Shown here in pieces: positions 35,565 to 47,785 of a DNA stretch of 64,000 nucleotides (its first letter is position 1; the number at the start of each line of letters is the position of its first letter). The stretch spans positions 1 through 64,000 of the forward strand of contig JACREF010000009.1 of NCBI GenBank assembly GCA_016218365.1, in the 5' to 3' direction. Both the position numbers and the translations under genes were made by a program. The notes beneath the pieces are model-generated. The model worked only from the letters and a program-made list of their open reading frames with translations, searched no databases and was not told where the DNA came from. The DNA comes from Gammaproteobacteria bacterium. GTDB taxonomy: Bacteria; Pseudomonadota; Gammaproteobacteria; SZUA-140.

Positions 35565-35786
35565 TCAGCAGCAAGAATCACTGCGCCTGATGCCAATCCT
35601 GACCAGTAGCGATTCCATCAGGCACCAGCGGGTGAAACCGGATTGCAGCAGGTTGGCGCCGACAAAGGCGGTGAACCACAGCCAGCCGGGTTGACTGAAA
35701 TCGACATTGCTGTAGCGGGCGGACAGATACAACGACAGCAGGATGAAGCTGCCGGCGATGATGCGGATCATGCGTTCAGTGGTCAT
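35565..35786 (-). CDS. DUF2892 inner-membrane protein (YgaP C-terminal-like)
   Basis: This 73-residue protein has two hydrophobic segments (about 8-24 and 34-52). The family DUF2892 forms the C-terminal membrane part of YgaP, where it follows a rhodanese domain; here it is free-standing. AAGGAGA stands 5 nt before the ATG. It is the last gene of the RND operon, 28 bp after the pump gene, under an ArsR-type sensor. The role could be in sulfane sulfur or thiocyanate handling; that is inference. Confidence 0.85.
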   Translation of the reverse strand: MTTERMIRIIAGSFILLSLYLSARYSNVDFSQPGWLWFTAFVGANLLQSGFTRWCLMESLLVRIGIRRSDSCC

Positions 35787-35814
35787 GGGATCTCCTTGGG
35801 TTGATGGGATAAGG

Positions 35815-38800
35815 TCAGGTCTGGTTACGCTGCCACAGATAGTAGAGCAGCGGGATGACGAACAGTGTCAGCAAGGTGGACGCCAGGGTGCCAAAGGCCA
35901 TCGCAACACCGAGGCCGCCGAACACCGGATCGGAGATCAGGATGGCAGTGCCGGCGATGATCGCCAGCGCCGTCAGCAGGATCGGCCGGGCGCGGATCGC
36001 GCCGGCCTCGATGACGGCATGCTCAAGGGCCACACCCGCGGCACGACGTTCGAGGATGAAGTCGATCAGCAGCAGCGAATTGCGCACCACGATGCCGGCC
36101 AGCGCGATCATGCCGATCATCGATGTGGCGGTGAACGGCTGTCCGGTGATCATATGGCCGGGAAAGATGCCGATCATCGTTAACGGGATCGCACCCATGA
36201 CAATCAGCGGCAGCATGAAGTTGCCGTAATAACCGACCAGCAGTACATAGATCAATACAATGCCGACGATGAACGCAGCGCCGAGGTCGCGGAATACATC
36301 AAGCGTCAATCGCATCTCGCCATCCCACAGGATCTGGTAGCGCGTGCCGGGATCCGGCGTGGTATGGGTAAAGCGCATGCCGCCGGTGGTGACCTCGGTG
36401 CCAGCGATCAGCGTGCTGTGATCCAGTCGCTGGTCCAGGTCCAGCAGTGGATAGACCTGCGGGCTGGTGCGGGGTTCTGCCGACACATAGGCGACCGGAA
36501 AACCATCCTTGGTGTAGACCGGCTTGTCGGCAGTGATCTCGGTGACGCGGGCGATCGATGACAGCGGGATCAACCTGCCTTGCTGGTTGGTGACATACAG
36601 CCGGTCCATGTCGCGTGGCGCAATGCGCAGATGTCTGGGGATCTGGATGTGGATCATTACCGGGTGTCGTTCGTGGCTGTCATGGATCTGGCCAATGTCA
36701 AAGCCGGCGACCAGGTCGCGCAGCATGCGGCCAATCTGGGCGGTGTTGACCCCGACCGCGGCCGCCTTCTCCTTGTCAACGACAAGCAGGTACTCCTGCT
36801 GGTCGGCGCTGATCGAATCATCTATGTCGGTCAGGTCCCAGGTCCGGGCGAATTCCTTGCGCACCTGTCTGGCCAGTGCCCGAACATGTTCGTAGTCAGG
36901 TCCATAGATCTCCGCCAGCACTGTCGAGCGTACCGGTGGTCCCGGTGGATCCTCAACCAGCCTGACGGTCGCCAGCGGAAAATCCTGATAGACCTGGTTC
37001 AGGGCGCTGCGCAGTTGCAGCACGATCTGCTCGGACTTGATGGTGCGCAGCTCACTGGCCAGCAGGTTGACACGGATCTCGGCAAGATGCGGTCCGCGTT
37101 TGGCGGCCGCACCGCGCAGCATGCCATTGAAATCGACCGGCCCTGCGTTGCCGACGTAGGTTTCATAGTCGGTGACCATGGGTTGCAGGCGCAATACATC
37201 ACCGATGCGGCGTGCGACCTGATCGGTAACCTCCATTGAGGTTCCTTCCGGCATATCAATGGTGATATTGAAGGTGTTCTTGTTGCCCTTGGGCAGCATC
37301 TTCAGGGCCACGGTGCCCGGGGTTGCCGGGCCGTTGATGCCGGCGGGGCGTACGAACTGCCAGATGGGTTGCCACATTGCAACGATGAACAGCAGGGCCA
37401 GCACGAGCCAGAAATTACGGCGGTAGGCCTGTTCACCAAGCAGGCGCCGTGCATAACGGGAATAGTAGCGGTGCATCCAGTCGCGGGTCTGCTGCGCATG
37501 AGCAACCGGTTCGGAGTCGTGTGTGGTGGCCTGGCCAGGGTTGTGTGCCGGCAGCCAGCGCGCGGCAATCCACGGTGTGAACATGTAGGCGATGATCAAC
37601 GAGGCAAACATCGCGATCGAGGTGTTGAACGGGATCGGCGCCATGTACGGGCCCATCATGCCGGTGACAAACAGCATCGGGAGAAAGGCCAGGATCACCG
37701 CAAAGGTCGCGATGATCGTAGGTCGGCCGGTCTCGTTGGTGGCCTGGATGATCAGGGCCGCCTTGTCGCGCAGCTGGTGACCGGCCTGCTGCATGTGGCG
37801 ATGGATGTTTTCGATGACGACGATGGCGTCGTCCACCAGCATGCCCAGCGCCAGGATCAAGGCAAAAAGTGTGATCCGGTTGATGGTCTGACCGAAGATC
37901 ATGTCGACAGCCAGGACGATGAACAGGGTCAGCGGGATGTTGATGGTGACGATGGCTGCCTCGCGCCAGCCCAGAAACAGCAGCAGGATGATGATCACCG
38001 AGATGACGGCGATGCCGAGATGTTCGATCAGCATGTTGACGGCGGCATCGGCGTTGTCACCGGCATTGCGCGTTGTTGTGACCGTTATGTCATCCGGGAT
38101 CAGAACCTTTTTCAGTTGCTCGACCTGGTCCAGGATCCGTGTGGAGACGATGACGGCATTGGCGCCGCGTTTTTTCGCCAGCGCCAGCGTCACCGCAGTG
38201 TGTTCGGGTTCACCGGGCAGGGCATGGCCCCGTGCCGGGCCGTAGGCAATGCGGTGGGTGAATTCGATATCGCCCGGGCCATCAGTGATGGTTGCGATAT
38301 CGCGCAGGTAGACCGGGCGCTGATTGCGTACCGCGACGACGATATTGCCGACATCCTCCAGCGAGCTCAGCGCCCCCTGCAGGCGTATCGTCTTGACCTG
38401 TTGGTCGTTGACGGTATAACCGACCGGCAGGTCGAGATTGGCGGCGTTCAGGGTCTGATAGATCTCGGTCAGCGAGATGCCACGGCCCGCCAGCCGGTCG
38501 GGATCGAGATTGACCTGGATGCTGCGGTCGCGGCCGCCAATGATATCCGCCACCGCCACACCTGGCAGCGGCGTCAGCTGTTCACGTACCCGTTCTGCAA
38601 CCTGTTTAAGTTCAGTATCGCTGTGGCCGGGGCTGGAGAAGGTCAGCGTGACGATGGGAACATCATCGACATCTATCGGTTTGACCAGTGGTTGCGAGGC
38701 GCCCGGCGGGATGTGATCAAGATTGTGCATCAACCGGTCGTACAGCCGTACCAGGCTCTGTTCCTTGTTGCTGCCGATCTCAAACTGCACGGTGATCACG

Positions 38801-39087
38801 CCCAGCGAATCACTCGCGGTACCGTAGGTATGTTCGACACCTTGCATTTCCCGGAGTATCCGCTCCACTGGCTTGACTACCAGGTTCAGCGTCTCTTGTG
38901 GCGAGGCCCCCGGCAGTTGCACCAGGACATTGGCTGCCGGGACGTCGATCTGCGGATTCTCCTCGCGCGGCGTGATGAACAGCGCCAGGCTGCCGGCCAG
39001 CAGGATCAGCAACCCGGCGATCGGCGTGACATAGCTGCGCATCGCTGCCTGTCCCAGTCGCCCTGCAATGTTTAATCGCGTCGACAT
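35815..39087 (-). CDS. RND efflux pump inner-membrane permease
   Basis: The 1090-residue protein fits the AcrB/MexF-like RND superfamily: about 12 membrane segments with two large periplasmic loops. Signatures include the N-terminal REENPQIDVP, the first-loop QLPGASPQETLNLVV, the proton-relay-type segment ALGMLVDDAIVVIEN and, near the end, GIVVRNSLLLIDFI. Although heavy-metal CzcA pumps show related motifs, the loop sequence is closer to the multidrug branch. The substrate is unknown. It is transcribed after the adaptor gene with a 5-bp gap. Confidence 0.95.
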   Translation of the reverse strand: MSTRLNIAGRLGQAAMRSYVTPIAGLLILLAGSLALFITPREENPQIDVPAANVLVQLPGASPQETLNLVVKPVERILREMQGVEHTYGTASDSLGVITVQFEIGSNKEQSLVRLYDRLMHNLDHIPPGASQPLVKPIDVDDVPIVTLTFSSPGHSDTELKQVAERVREQLTPLPGVAVADIIGGRDRSIQVNLDPDRLAGRGISLTEIYQTLNAANLDLPVGYTVNDQQVKTIRLQGALSSLEDVGNIVVAVRNQRPVYLRDIATITDGPGDIEFTHRIAYGPARGHALPGEPEHTAVTLALAKKRGANAVIVSTRILDQVEQLKKVLIPDDITVTTTRNAGDNADAAVNMLIEHLGIAVISVIIILLLFLGWREAAIVTINIPLTLFIVLAVDMIFGQTINRITLFALILALGMLVDDAIVVIENIHRHMQQAGHQLRDKAALIIQATNETGRPTIIATFAVILAFLPMLFVTGMMGPYMAPIPFNTSIAMFASLIIAYMFTPWIAARWLPAHNPGQATTHDSEPVAHAQQTRDWMHRYYSRYARRLLGEQAYRRNFWLVLALLFIVAMWQPIWQFVRPAGINGPATPGTVALKMLPKGNKNTFNITIDMPEGTSMEVTDQVARRIGDVLRLQPMVTDYETYVGNAGPVDFNGMLRGAAAKRGPHLAEIRVNLLASELRTIKSEQIVLQLRSALNQVYQDFPLATVRLVEDPPGPPVRSTVLAEIYGPDYEHVRALARQVRKEFARTWDLTDIDDSISADQQEYLLVVDKEKAAAVGVNTAQIGRMLRDLVAGFDIGQIHDSHERHPVMIHIQIPRHLRIAPRDMDRLYVTNQQGRLIPLSSIARVTEITADKPVYTKDGFPVAYVSAEPRTSPQVYPLLDLDQRLDHSTLIAGTEVTTGGMRFTHTTPDPGTRYQILWDGEMRLTLDVFRDLGAAFIVGIVLIYVLLVGYYGNFMLPLIVMGAIPLTMIGIFPGHMITGQPFTATSMIGMIALAGIVVRNSLLLIDFILERRAAGVALEHAVIEAGAIRARPILLTALAIIAGTAILISDPVFGGLGVAMAFGTLASTLLTLFVIPLLYYLWQRNQT

Positions 39088-39092
39088 GGTGA

Positions 39093-40199
39093 TTATCGTC
39101 CGGCAGCGGCGGGCATGGATTTGCTGGCCGGGGGCTGCGCCTCGATCCGGTCGCCGCTGTGGATCGGCAGGGTGCTGTGAACGATGATGCGATCACCGGC
39201 CGTGATGCCGGACAGCACCTCAATGCGGTCATCAATACTGCGCCCGGTGCGTACCATCCGGTAATGGGCGATGTTGTCGCGGTCGATGCTGTACACCCCG
39301 GTCAGGTCGGCGCGGTGGACCAGCGCTGTTTGCGGGATCGTCAGCGCTGCACTGCTGCCGGTCGTGAAGATCACCCGGGCGAACATGCCGGGGCTGAGGC
39401 CGGTGGTTGATTCGGGTGTGATCTTGACCAGATAGCTGAAGGTGACCGGGTCACCAGAGGGAACGACCTGGGTTACTGTGCCGTGGCCATGCAGGCGTGC
39501 AGCTTCAACCTCCAGCTCGACATTGTCGCCAAGGGTGATGTCGCGGATACGGTCCTCCTTGACGTAGGTGCGCACCATGATCTGGCGGGTATTTTCCACC
39601 GTCAGCAGCGGCGTGCCTGGGGTGGCCATGTCGCCGGCCTCCTTGTATTTGCCGACCACGATGCCGCTGACCGGTGCGCGGATGCTGGTGTAATCGAGTT
39701 GTACCTGGCTGCGATCGGCCAGCGATTGAGCCGCGTGTAATTCCTGGCCGGCCAGCCGGTAGGCCAGCTCGATCTTGCGGAAGTGGTCGATGGCAACCAG
39801 TTGCTGCTCAAACAGGGCCTTGAAACGCTGATAGTCCGCCTCGGCCTCGGCGTAACGGGCCTGGGCCTGTGACTGCCGTGCCTGCGCCTCGCTGACCTGG
39901 GTCTGGGTCTCGGTCGGGTCGATGGTCAGCAACAGCTGGCCCTTGGTGACGCGCTGCCCTTCCTTGACATGAATCGTGTGGATGAAGCCCATGACCCGCG
40001 CAGCGATGTCGACACGCTCATCGGCAATCAGCGTACCGGTGGTGGTGTAATGTTCGCTGATGGGCTCCGGTTGTACCGTCTGTACCACCGCGGTTATCGG
40101 CGGCTGACCGGGTGGGGTGGCGGGTGTCGAGATCTCGCTGCCGCAGGCGGCCAAGGCCGCGATCGCGGGCAGCAGCATGATGAACAGAGACCGCTTCAT
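39093..40199 (-). CDS. RND efflux periplasmic adaptor (membrane fusion) protein
   Basis: The 368-residue protein is a lipoprotein-type adaptor: the lipobox region reads IAALAAC near residue 19. The lipoyl half-domains have RVMGFIHTIHVKEGQRVTKG and DYTSIRAPVSGIVVGKYKEAGD. An alpha-helical hairpin lies between them, and a beta-barrel domain follows. It links the pump to an outer-membrane channel, for example the TolC homolog at 47786. The ATG overlaps the arsR stop by 4 bp (ATGA). Confidence 0.94.
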   Translation of the reverse strand: MKRSLFIMLLPAIAALAACGSEISTPATPPGQPPITAVVQTVQPEPISEHYTTTGTLIADERVDIAARVMGFIHTIHVKEGQRVTKGQLLLTIDPTETQTQVSEAQARQSQAQARYAEAEADYQRFKALFEQQLVAIDHFRKIELAYRLAGQELHAAQSLADRSQVQLDYTSIRAPVSGIVVGKYKEAGDMATPGTPLLTVENTRQIMVRTYVKEDRIRDITLGDNVELEVEAARLHGHGTVTQVVPSGDPVTFSYLVKITPESTTGLSPGMFARVIFTTGSSAALTIPQTALVHRADLTGVYSIDRDNIAHYRMVRTGRSIDDRIEVLSGITAGDRIIVHSTLPIHSGDRIEAQPPASKSMPAAAGR

Positions 40200-40510
40200 G
40201 GCAATCGCTCCTTTACGTCGGCGTCATCACAATACAGCGTATAAAGCAGGTCGATCAGCTGGCCGATCTCGGCTTGCTGAATGTGATAATAGACATGCTG
40301 TTGACGCCGCACGCAACCGATGATGCTGGACAGTCGCAGCTTGGCCAGATGTTGTGACAGATTGGACTGGTTCGCGCCGGTTAGTGAGATGAGTTCTCCG
40401 ACATTCCTGGGTTGTTGTTGCAAATGGCACAGGATCGCCAGCCGTAACGGGTGGGCGATGGTCCGCAATAGCTGTGCGGCCACGGCATGGGGTGAAGGTG
40501 TGTTTGTCAT
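40196..40510 (-). CDS. ArsR-family regulator, YgaV/SqrR/BigR type, of the RND operon
   Basis: This 104-residue winged-helix regulator has the helix-turn-helix ANQSNLSQHLAKLRLSSIIG. A cysteine in LAILCHLQQ and one near the C-terminus (LYTLYCDD) match the two cysteines of YgaV, SqrR and BigR, sensors of reactive sulfur or peroxide. A third cysteine lies at IIGCVRR. The start codon has no ribosome-binding site; a near-consensus promoter places the transcript start at or beside it. A 9-bp inverted repeat overlaps that promoter, so autorepression is expected. Confidence 0.9.
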   Translation of the reverse strand: MTNTPSPHAVAAQLLRTIAHPLRLAILCHLQQQPRNVGELISLTGANQSNLSQHLAKLRLSSIIGCVRRQQHVYYHIQQAEIGQLIDLLYTLYCDDADVKERLP

Positions 40511-40516
40511 TGGGTT

Positions 40517-40545
40517 ACAATATTAGAATATACTAATATTGTCAA
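40517..40545 (-). promoter_or_regulatory. Strong promoter overlapped by a palindromic operator, RND operon
   Basis: On the minus strand TTGACA (40545-40540), 17 bp and TATTGT (40522-40517) form a near-consensus sigma70 promoter. The palindrome CAATATTAG-6-CTAATATTG (40518-40541) covers the spacer and -10 box. Transcription would start at about 40510, the first base of the arsR ATG, which predicts a leaderless mRNA. The regulator would repress by covering the promoter. Confidence 0.75.
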
Positions 40546-40588
40546 TAATAGGCGGTCATACGAAATAATATATATAAGTTACAGCGTG

Positions 40589-43500
40589 TTATTGTTTGAC
40601 AGGCTTGTGTTGTGCTAAGCGGTTCAGGGTCAGCAGCGCGACCAGCGCCAGCAGCAGGCTGAGGGTAGTCCCCGGGTATTCGATGATGAAGATCAGCGGG
40701 GTCAACGCCCAGCGGGTCAGGGTGCGCAGGGTTTCATGGCTGGCAATGTAATCAGCAACCGGCGGTGACAGCCGGTAATAGCTGTCGACAAACCATCGCC
40801 CGGCACTGCTGGTCAGCAGCTGCTGGTCACGGAAATGTCGCAGGACAGTGACATGTGGCTCCAGATAGCTGCCAAATGCGGCGGTGGCAATGAAGCAGCC
40901 CCCGCCACCCGTTGCGGCTGCATCCGCCGCAGTAGCCTGAATCGGAACCGACAGGTGATGGCTGTTATTGCCGCTGACGGTATCAGTGGCCATGCTGTTA
41001 CTGATGGAGGCGGTGAATACGGCATTCACGGCGACTCGAGGGACAACGATGATATCAAATGTGGTAGTGGTGCCTACCGCAATGATCCCTGGTTTGCAGG
41101 TTATGACGCCATTTACAGGGCTTGCACAGCCGAAGCCTGCAGAACCAAAATCAACATTGGTCGGCAGTATAACAGTCAAGGTAATGGCATCGCGATTGTT
41201 GGCAAAAGTAGGGCCGTAATTAGTAACTGAGACCGTGTATTTGAGGTTCTCGCCTAATACTCCAGTAGCGGGAGCGGCAATGGCGGTGACACCAAGGTCT
41301 TCAGCAATAATGGGTATGGCGAGAAATGCAGTGGTGACCTGGGAGGTGTTGTTTGCAGAATTATTTTCCAGGACTAGCGCTGACGAAATATAGGCAAATG
41401 TACTGGTAGCTGTGGCTGGGGCACCACTACTAACCTTGAAGATAGAGGTGGAGGTATTACCATTGGTGATTGAGCTGACAGTGCAATTAAGGATATTGGA
41501 TGTCTGCGTGCAGGACCAGCCCTGGCCAAGGATGGAGGATTTGACAATAATGCCAGTGCCCAAGGTAACCCTGACCGCAATATTTCGTGCAGTTGATGGG
41601 CCATGATTCTGGATGGCGAGGGTATAATCGATGTCAGCATTGACATAGGCGCTGTCAGTAGAGGCATTCAGTGAGAGCGCGAGGTCGGCCATCTCGCCGA
41701 TTAATATGCTCTTGGTCGCAATATTGCTTGGCAGATTTCCGGAGCTTTCAAAGCCGGCACTGTTCAGGTAGGCGACGGCATTCAGATTGCCCGAGGCGCT
41801 GTCCTGCACCAGTGTGGTTACTGTCATCGTGGCCGTAGCACCCGCCGCGAGGGAAGAGATAGTGCAGCTGGCAGCAAGCTGATCGATGGTGCAGCTGCCA
41901 CCTGAAAGGGTTGCAGCTAATGGTGTTATGCCAAACGGAAGTGCGAGGGTTGCCGAAGCATTGCGCGCTGCGCCGCCACCGGCGGCATTAGAAAAGGGAA
42001 TAACATAGATCAGGGCATCCCCAGGCAGAGCATTGGCGACAATGGTGGTGTTGACCTTGGTATCGATTGTGCCAAGGATAAGATTCGACATGGCATCAAA
42101 TATAGTGGTGACAGTTGCTGTGTCATTGGATGTGTTGCCATCGCCTGCCGGATGGGCGATTGAGTAAACGGCTGAATAGGTGCCCGCAGTAGCCGCGGTC
42201 AGGTCAATTAGCACTTGGATGCGGCTGCCGGCGTTGATTACGAGTCCGCTGCAGGTGGTTCGGCATGACCAGGCCAGTCCTGCGTCAGTCGAGACATTGA
42301 GCGTCAAACCTGTTTGATTAGTACTGCCGGTGTTGATGATATCAACGATATGGCTCGTAGTTTGTCCGGCCGGCACGGGGTTCGCCGTTGCATAGGCGTG
42401 AACTGCGATGTCAGTTGAGGCGGCAACGTCTTCATAGGCGCCAGTATCGCACTGAGCATCACGCGCAAAGCCGCGCTGGTCGCTGGTAATGCCGCTGCAG
42501 CCGGTTTGGTGATTGATGGCCGGATCGGCCGCAGGGAGCTTGCGGGTCAGCGTTGGGCCGCCATAGGCGCCTAGCGTCGCGGGCTGGCTGGCAAGGGTAT
42601 TATGATTATTGGTTCCGCCATTGCTGGCCAATTTGCAGGAGCCGGCGTTGCCGGTGTCACTATCAATGTTATGGCTGGAGGGCAATAAGGTATACGTGGC
42701 GTTGAACGAGCAGTTCCTTCGGGCCGAGTTTTCGCAATTGTTCTGGCCCGCGGCAGGGGACGTTGTGTCACTGTAACCGACCAGATTATTGGCAAGTAGT
42801 GCCGCGGTCAGCGTGATGCTCGGTGAATTGACATATATTCCACCGCCGCAGATGTTGGCGCGGTTGCCGGCGAGGGTGACATTCTTTAGTGTTGCGGGGC
42901 TGGTCAGATACATCCCCCCGCCATAGCCGCTGGTAGATGGTTGTCCACCCCAGGTATCAGGTGTGCTGTTGTCGGAGATGGTGCTGTTGGTGATGGTTAA
43001 CAGGCTGCCATTGCCGGATCCAGTGATGCCCCCGCCCAGATAGGCCTGGTTGCCTGAGACAGTGCTCTGATCAATGGTGGTCGTCGCAGCATTGAATACC
43101 CCGCCGCCGACCTGGAAGGCGGAGTTATTTTTGATGGTGCTGCGGATGATGGCGGCGCTGCCGTTTGAAATGTACACACCGCCGGCATTGAAGGAGGACG
43201 AATTGCCATCAATGGTTGTAGTGTCGATGATGCTGCTGCCTGCCGACTGGCTGATGGCGCCGCCGTTGGTGGCCGTATTCGAGCTGATGGTGCTGTGTGA
43301 TATTGCCAGCGTGCCCCAGTTGGCAATGGCCCCGCCCCCTTCCTGGGCTAGCGTGGACAGATTATCTTTCAGTACACAATCCTGGATGGACAGTGTCGCG
43401 CCACGATTATAGACAGCGCCACCGCCGCCATCTACGTTGACCTTGCCGTTTTGCAGCGTGACGCCACTGAGCGTGACGGTAGTGCCGGTGAAGATGTCGA

Positions 43501-43903
43501 AGATCCGGCTGGCGCCGGCTGGATCATTGACGGCATTGCCGTCGATGATGGTCGAGCTGGCGCCGGCGCCATGGATCTCGACGCTCTCGATGATGTCCAG
43601 ATCACCTGCTGCCGCGACATTATCATTGCCGCTGATGGTCAGTGTGTAGCTGCCGGCAGGGATGGTGATGGTGTCGGCGCCAGGCCAGGTGTTGGCCTCC
43701 TGGATTGCGGCCCGCAAGCTGCAGGTGTTGGTGCCGGTGTTGCAAAGCCCGTCGCCAGGGCTGGTATCAACGGCATCGGCAGTATCATTAACCGTGTAGG
43801 TGAAGGCCCGGGCGGTAGACAGCGGCAACAGGATTGCCAGCGCCATAGCTGCCGCCAGCCGGACTGCTGTGGTGCAAAGGCGCTGTCTGCTAGATGGGTG
43901 CAT
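40589..43903 (-). CDS. Large surface protein with beta-helix, DUF11-type repeats and CFI-box C-terminus
   Basis: The 1104-residue protein has a signal peptide (about 1-35), then the CSLREA-like [21 protein letters not shown] right-handed beta-helix region with Ser/Thr/Gly/Asn repeats (about 90-470) ends at a choice-of-anchor-Q-type segment ([20 protein letters not shown], about 475-500). CARDB/DUF11-like beta-sandwich repeats follow (about 500-985). The C-terminus has [20 protein letters not shown], the CFI-box, a membrane segment (about 1065-1090) and a basic tail. This makes a surface-anchored protein of unknown binding partner. It stands alone, with 78 bp to the arsR start. Confidence 0.88.
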   Translation of the reverse strand: MHPSSRQRLCTTAVRLAAAMALAILLPLSTARAFTYTVNDTADAVDTSPGDGLCNTGTNTCSLRAAIQEANTWPGADTITIPAGSYTLTISGNDNVAAAGDLDIIESVEIHGAGASSTIIDGNAVNDPAGASRIFDIFTGTTVTLSGVTLQNGKVNVDGGGGAVYNRGATLSIQDCVLKDNLSTLAQEGGGAIANWGTLAISHSTISSNTATNGGAISQSAGSSIIDTTTIDGNSSSFNAGGVYISNGSAAIIRSTIKNNSAFQVGGGVFNAATTTIDQSTVSGNQAYLGGGITGSGNGSLLTITNSTISDNSTPDTWGGQPSTSGYGGGMYLTSPATLKNVTLAGNRANICGGGIYVNSPSITLTAALLANNLVGYSDTTSPAAGQNNCENSARRNCSFNATYTLLPSSHNIDSDTGNAGSCKLASNGGTNNHNTLASQPATLGAYGGPTLTRKLPAADPAINHQTGCSGITSDQRGFARDAQCDTGAYEDVAASTDIAVHAYATANPVPAGQTTSHIVDIINTGSTNQTGLTLNVSTDAGLAWSCRTTCSGLVINAGSRIQVLIDLTAATAGTYSAVYSIAHPAGDGNTSNDTATVTTIFDAMSNLILGTIDTKVNTTIVANALPGDALIYVIPFSNAAGGGAARNASATLALPFGITPLAATLSGGSCTIDQLAASCTISSLAAGATATMTVTTLVQDSASGNLNAVAYLNSAGFESSGNLPSNIATKSILIGEMADLALSLNASTDSAYVNADIDYTLAIQNHGPSTARNIAVRVTLGTGIIVKSSILGQGWSCTQTSNILNCTVSSITNGNTSTSIFKVSSGAPATATSTFAYISSALVLENNSANNTSQVTTAFLAIPIIAEDLGVTAIAAPATGVLGENLKYTVSVTNYGPTFANNRDAITLTVILPTNVDFGSAGFGCASPVNGVITCKPGIIAVGTTTTFDIIVVPRVAVNAVFTASISNSMATDTVSGNNSHHLSVPIQATAADAAATGGGGCFIATAAFGSYLEPHVTVLRHFRDQQLLTSSAGRWFVDSYYRLSPPVADYIASHETLRTLTRWALTPLIFIIEYPGTTLSLLLALVALLTLNRLAQHKPVKQ

Positions 43904-43966
43904 ATGCCAGTGAATCGCAGGATGATCCCTTGCTGAAGACCTTATAGTAGTAATGGTTTGAAGTAT

Positions 43967-43987
43967 AACCCGCCCACCAGCGGGTTT
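43967..43987. terminator. Small hairpin upstream of the surface protein gene
   Basis: AACCCGC (43967-43973) and GCGGGTT (43980-43986) can form a 7-bp stem with a 6-nt loop, followed by TT. It lies in the 208-bp gap between the divergent surface protein and the methyltransferase at 44112. It could be a weak terminator for plus-strand transcription or part of a leader. Low confidence. Confidence 0.3.
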
Positions 43988-44111
43988 TCCTGAGTATAAA
44001 CTTAAGGTTGGAGTAATGAAAGAAAGCCCGGGATGCGCTGGAGGTTGTTTAACGGGACTGCCCGGCGCACAATAACGGGCCGATTGATTGGGGCATGCCG
44101 GGGAAGAGGTT

Positions 44112-44969
44112 ATGGATAGCAGGGAGTTGGGGCTGGTTCTGGGGCAGCAGCTGACAGGTCTTGAGGATCTGCATTACGGGTTCTGGGAGGCTGGCCAGGC
44201 CCCGACATTCACTGACTTCCATGGTGCCCAGCAGCGTTATACCGATCTGATCCTGTCTGCGGTGACGGCGGCCGGCGGTGGTCCCGGGGCGCGGGTGCTG
44301 GATGTCGGGTGTGGCACCGGTGAGATCATCAGGCAATTGCTGGAGCGGGGTTGCCGGGCCGATGGTGTGATCCCGGCCCGCTATCTGGAGCAGCAGGTGC
44401 GGCGCAAGGTGGCGGCGGTAACGGGTTATATGCCGGTGATCCATGGCTACCGGTTCGAGGATTTCCCGTTTGATGAGCTGCGCGGACACTATGATGTGGT
44501 GCTGTTCAGTGAAAGCTTCCAGTACATCGCGCTGCGCGACTGCCTGCGTGGGGCCATGACGTTGCTCAGACCTGGAGGCCGGATCGTCATCTGTGACTTT
44601 TTCAAGACCGGGCATGAGGGAGACGGCGGCTTTGGCGACAAGAGCTTCCGTGGCGGCCATGACCTGGCCGAGTTTTACCAGGTGGTGGCGGGGCACGGTC
44701 TGAGCATCGATCTGGACCGCGACATCACCTCGAACATGAGTCCGAATATCACGCTGGTCGATGAGCTGCTGATGAAGCGTGGCCTGCCGGCGCTGCGGAC
44801 GCTGGATCAATATCTGACCGGACGTCACCCGCTGTTCATGCGGCTGTTCAGGTTTCTGTTCCGCCACAAGCTGGCGAAGATGTCGTTTAAATACTTCTCC
44901 GGCCACCGCACCCAGGCGGTGTTTGAGCGTTACAAGTCATACCGGTTGCTGACGCTGGTCAAGCCATAG
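44112..44969 (+). CDS. SAM-dependent methyltransferase
   Basis: The 285-residue protein has the class I motif I segment [21 protein letters not shown] and a later [14 protein letters not shown]. The acidic residue after strand 2 is hidden in the insertion ([10 protein letters not shown]), so the binding pattern is somewhat divergent. The substrate is unknown; the C-terminal region rich in Phe and Arg could bind a lipid. The ATG at 44112 is preferred because GAAGAGG lies just upstream; an upstream TTG is less likely. It faces thiC in convergent orientation. Confidence 0.85.
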   Translation: MDSRELGLVLGQQLTGLEDLHYGFWEAGQAPTFTDFHGAQQRYTDLILSAVTAAGGGPGARVLDVGCGTGEIIRQLLERGCRADGVIPARYLEQQVRRKVAAVTGYMPVIHGYRFEDFPFDELRGHYDVVLFSESFQYIALRDCLRGAMTLLRPGGRIVICDFFKTGHEGDGGFGDKSFRGGHDLAEFYQVVAGHGLSIDLDRDITSNMSPNITLVDELLMKRGLPALRTLDQYLTGRHPLFMRLFRFLFRHKLAKMSFKYFSGHRTQAVFERYKSYRLLTLVKP

Positions 44970-44989
44970 CGGGCTCCCCCCGGCTGTAC

Positions 44990-46957
<1,968 letters not shown>

Positions 46958-47114
46958 TCAGGGAAAACTTATTATGAAACATAAGGTTTATTGTCGCGTT
47001 GGATGATGGCTAATGATGCGGCAAGAGATCTGACCTTGCCTGATATGTATAAAACGACTACATTCTAATCCTTTGCCGGGCCGTGCTCGGTTCGTGGCAG
47101 ACTGCGGGGGAACG

Positions 47115-47768
47115 ATGGAATTTGAACTGGCACGTTTCAATATGATTGAGCAGCAGATCCGGCCGTGGGAGGTCCTGAACCAGGATGTGCTGAGCCTGAT
47201 GCAGTCGATCCCGCGGGAGGCTTTTGTGCCGGAGTCGTACCGCTCATTGGCCTACGCCGATATCGCCGTGCCATTGGCGCATGATCAGGTGATGATCAAG
47301 CCCACGGTGGTTGCACGGATGCTGCAGTCATTGCGTCCGGATGCCACCGATATCGCACTGGAGATTGGTACCGGCAGCGGCTATGTGACGGCGTTGCTGG
47401 CCCGGCGGGTTCATCATGTTGACAGTGTAGACATCTTCGCTGATTTCACGCCGCTGGCGCAGCGAAACCTCGCGGCTCAGGGTATCCATAATGTGACCTG
47501 CAGCAGTGGTGATGCTGCCCATGGCTGGGGTGAGCGCGGACGTTATGATGTCATCGCACTGACCGGCTCGGTGCCGGTGATCCCGGACGCCTTTTTGCAG
47601 GGCCTGAATCGGGGCGGACGGTTGTTTGCGATCGTCGGTCAGGCGCCAGTCATGGAGGCGCAGCTGATCACCAGGGTCGGCCCGGAGGAATGGAGTTGTG
47701 AGGCATTATTCGAGACCGAACTGCCGATGTTGCTGAATGCTGCGCAGCCCGGCCAATTCATTTTCTAG
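47115..47768 (+). CDS. pcm: Protein-L-isoaspartate O-methyltransferase family protein
   Basis: The 217-residue protein shows MIEQQIRPWEVLNQDVL and IALEIGTGSGYVTALLARRVH, the motif I of PCMT-type enzymes. The usual PCMT motif TPAYVARM-like region is MIKPTVVARMLQ. Assignment to isoaspartate repair is by family; many such 217-residue members lie before tolC and may act on another substrate. The ATG at 47115 lies about 18 bp before the tolC gene end region of this two-gene operon (tolC starts at 47786). Confidence 0.87.
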   Translation: MEFELARFNMIEQQIRPWEVLNQDVLSLMQSIPREAFVPESYRSLAYADIAVPLAHDQVMIKPTVVARMLQSLRPDATDIALEIGTGSGYVTALLARRVHHVDSVDIFADFTPLAQRNLAAQGIHNVTCSSGDAAHGWGERGRYDVIALTGSVPVIPDAFLQGLNRGGRLFAIVGQAPVMEAQLITRVGPEEWSCEALFETELPMLLNAAQPGQFIF

Positions 47769-47785
47769 CAACGGACCAAACAATC

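Noticed and set aside
36580-39075. Long plus-strand ORFs opposite the RND pump gene
   Set aside because: They are shadow frames of a high-GC coding strand; composition is rich in Asp, Arg, Gln and His and shows no family pattern, while the minus strand has an intact pump.
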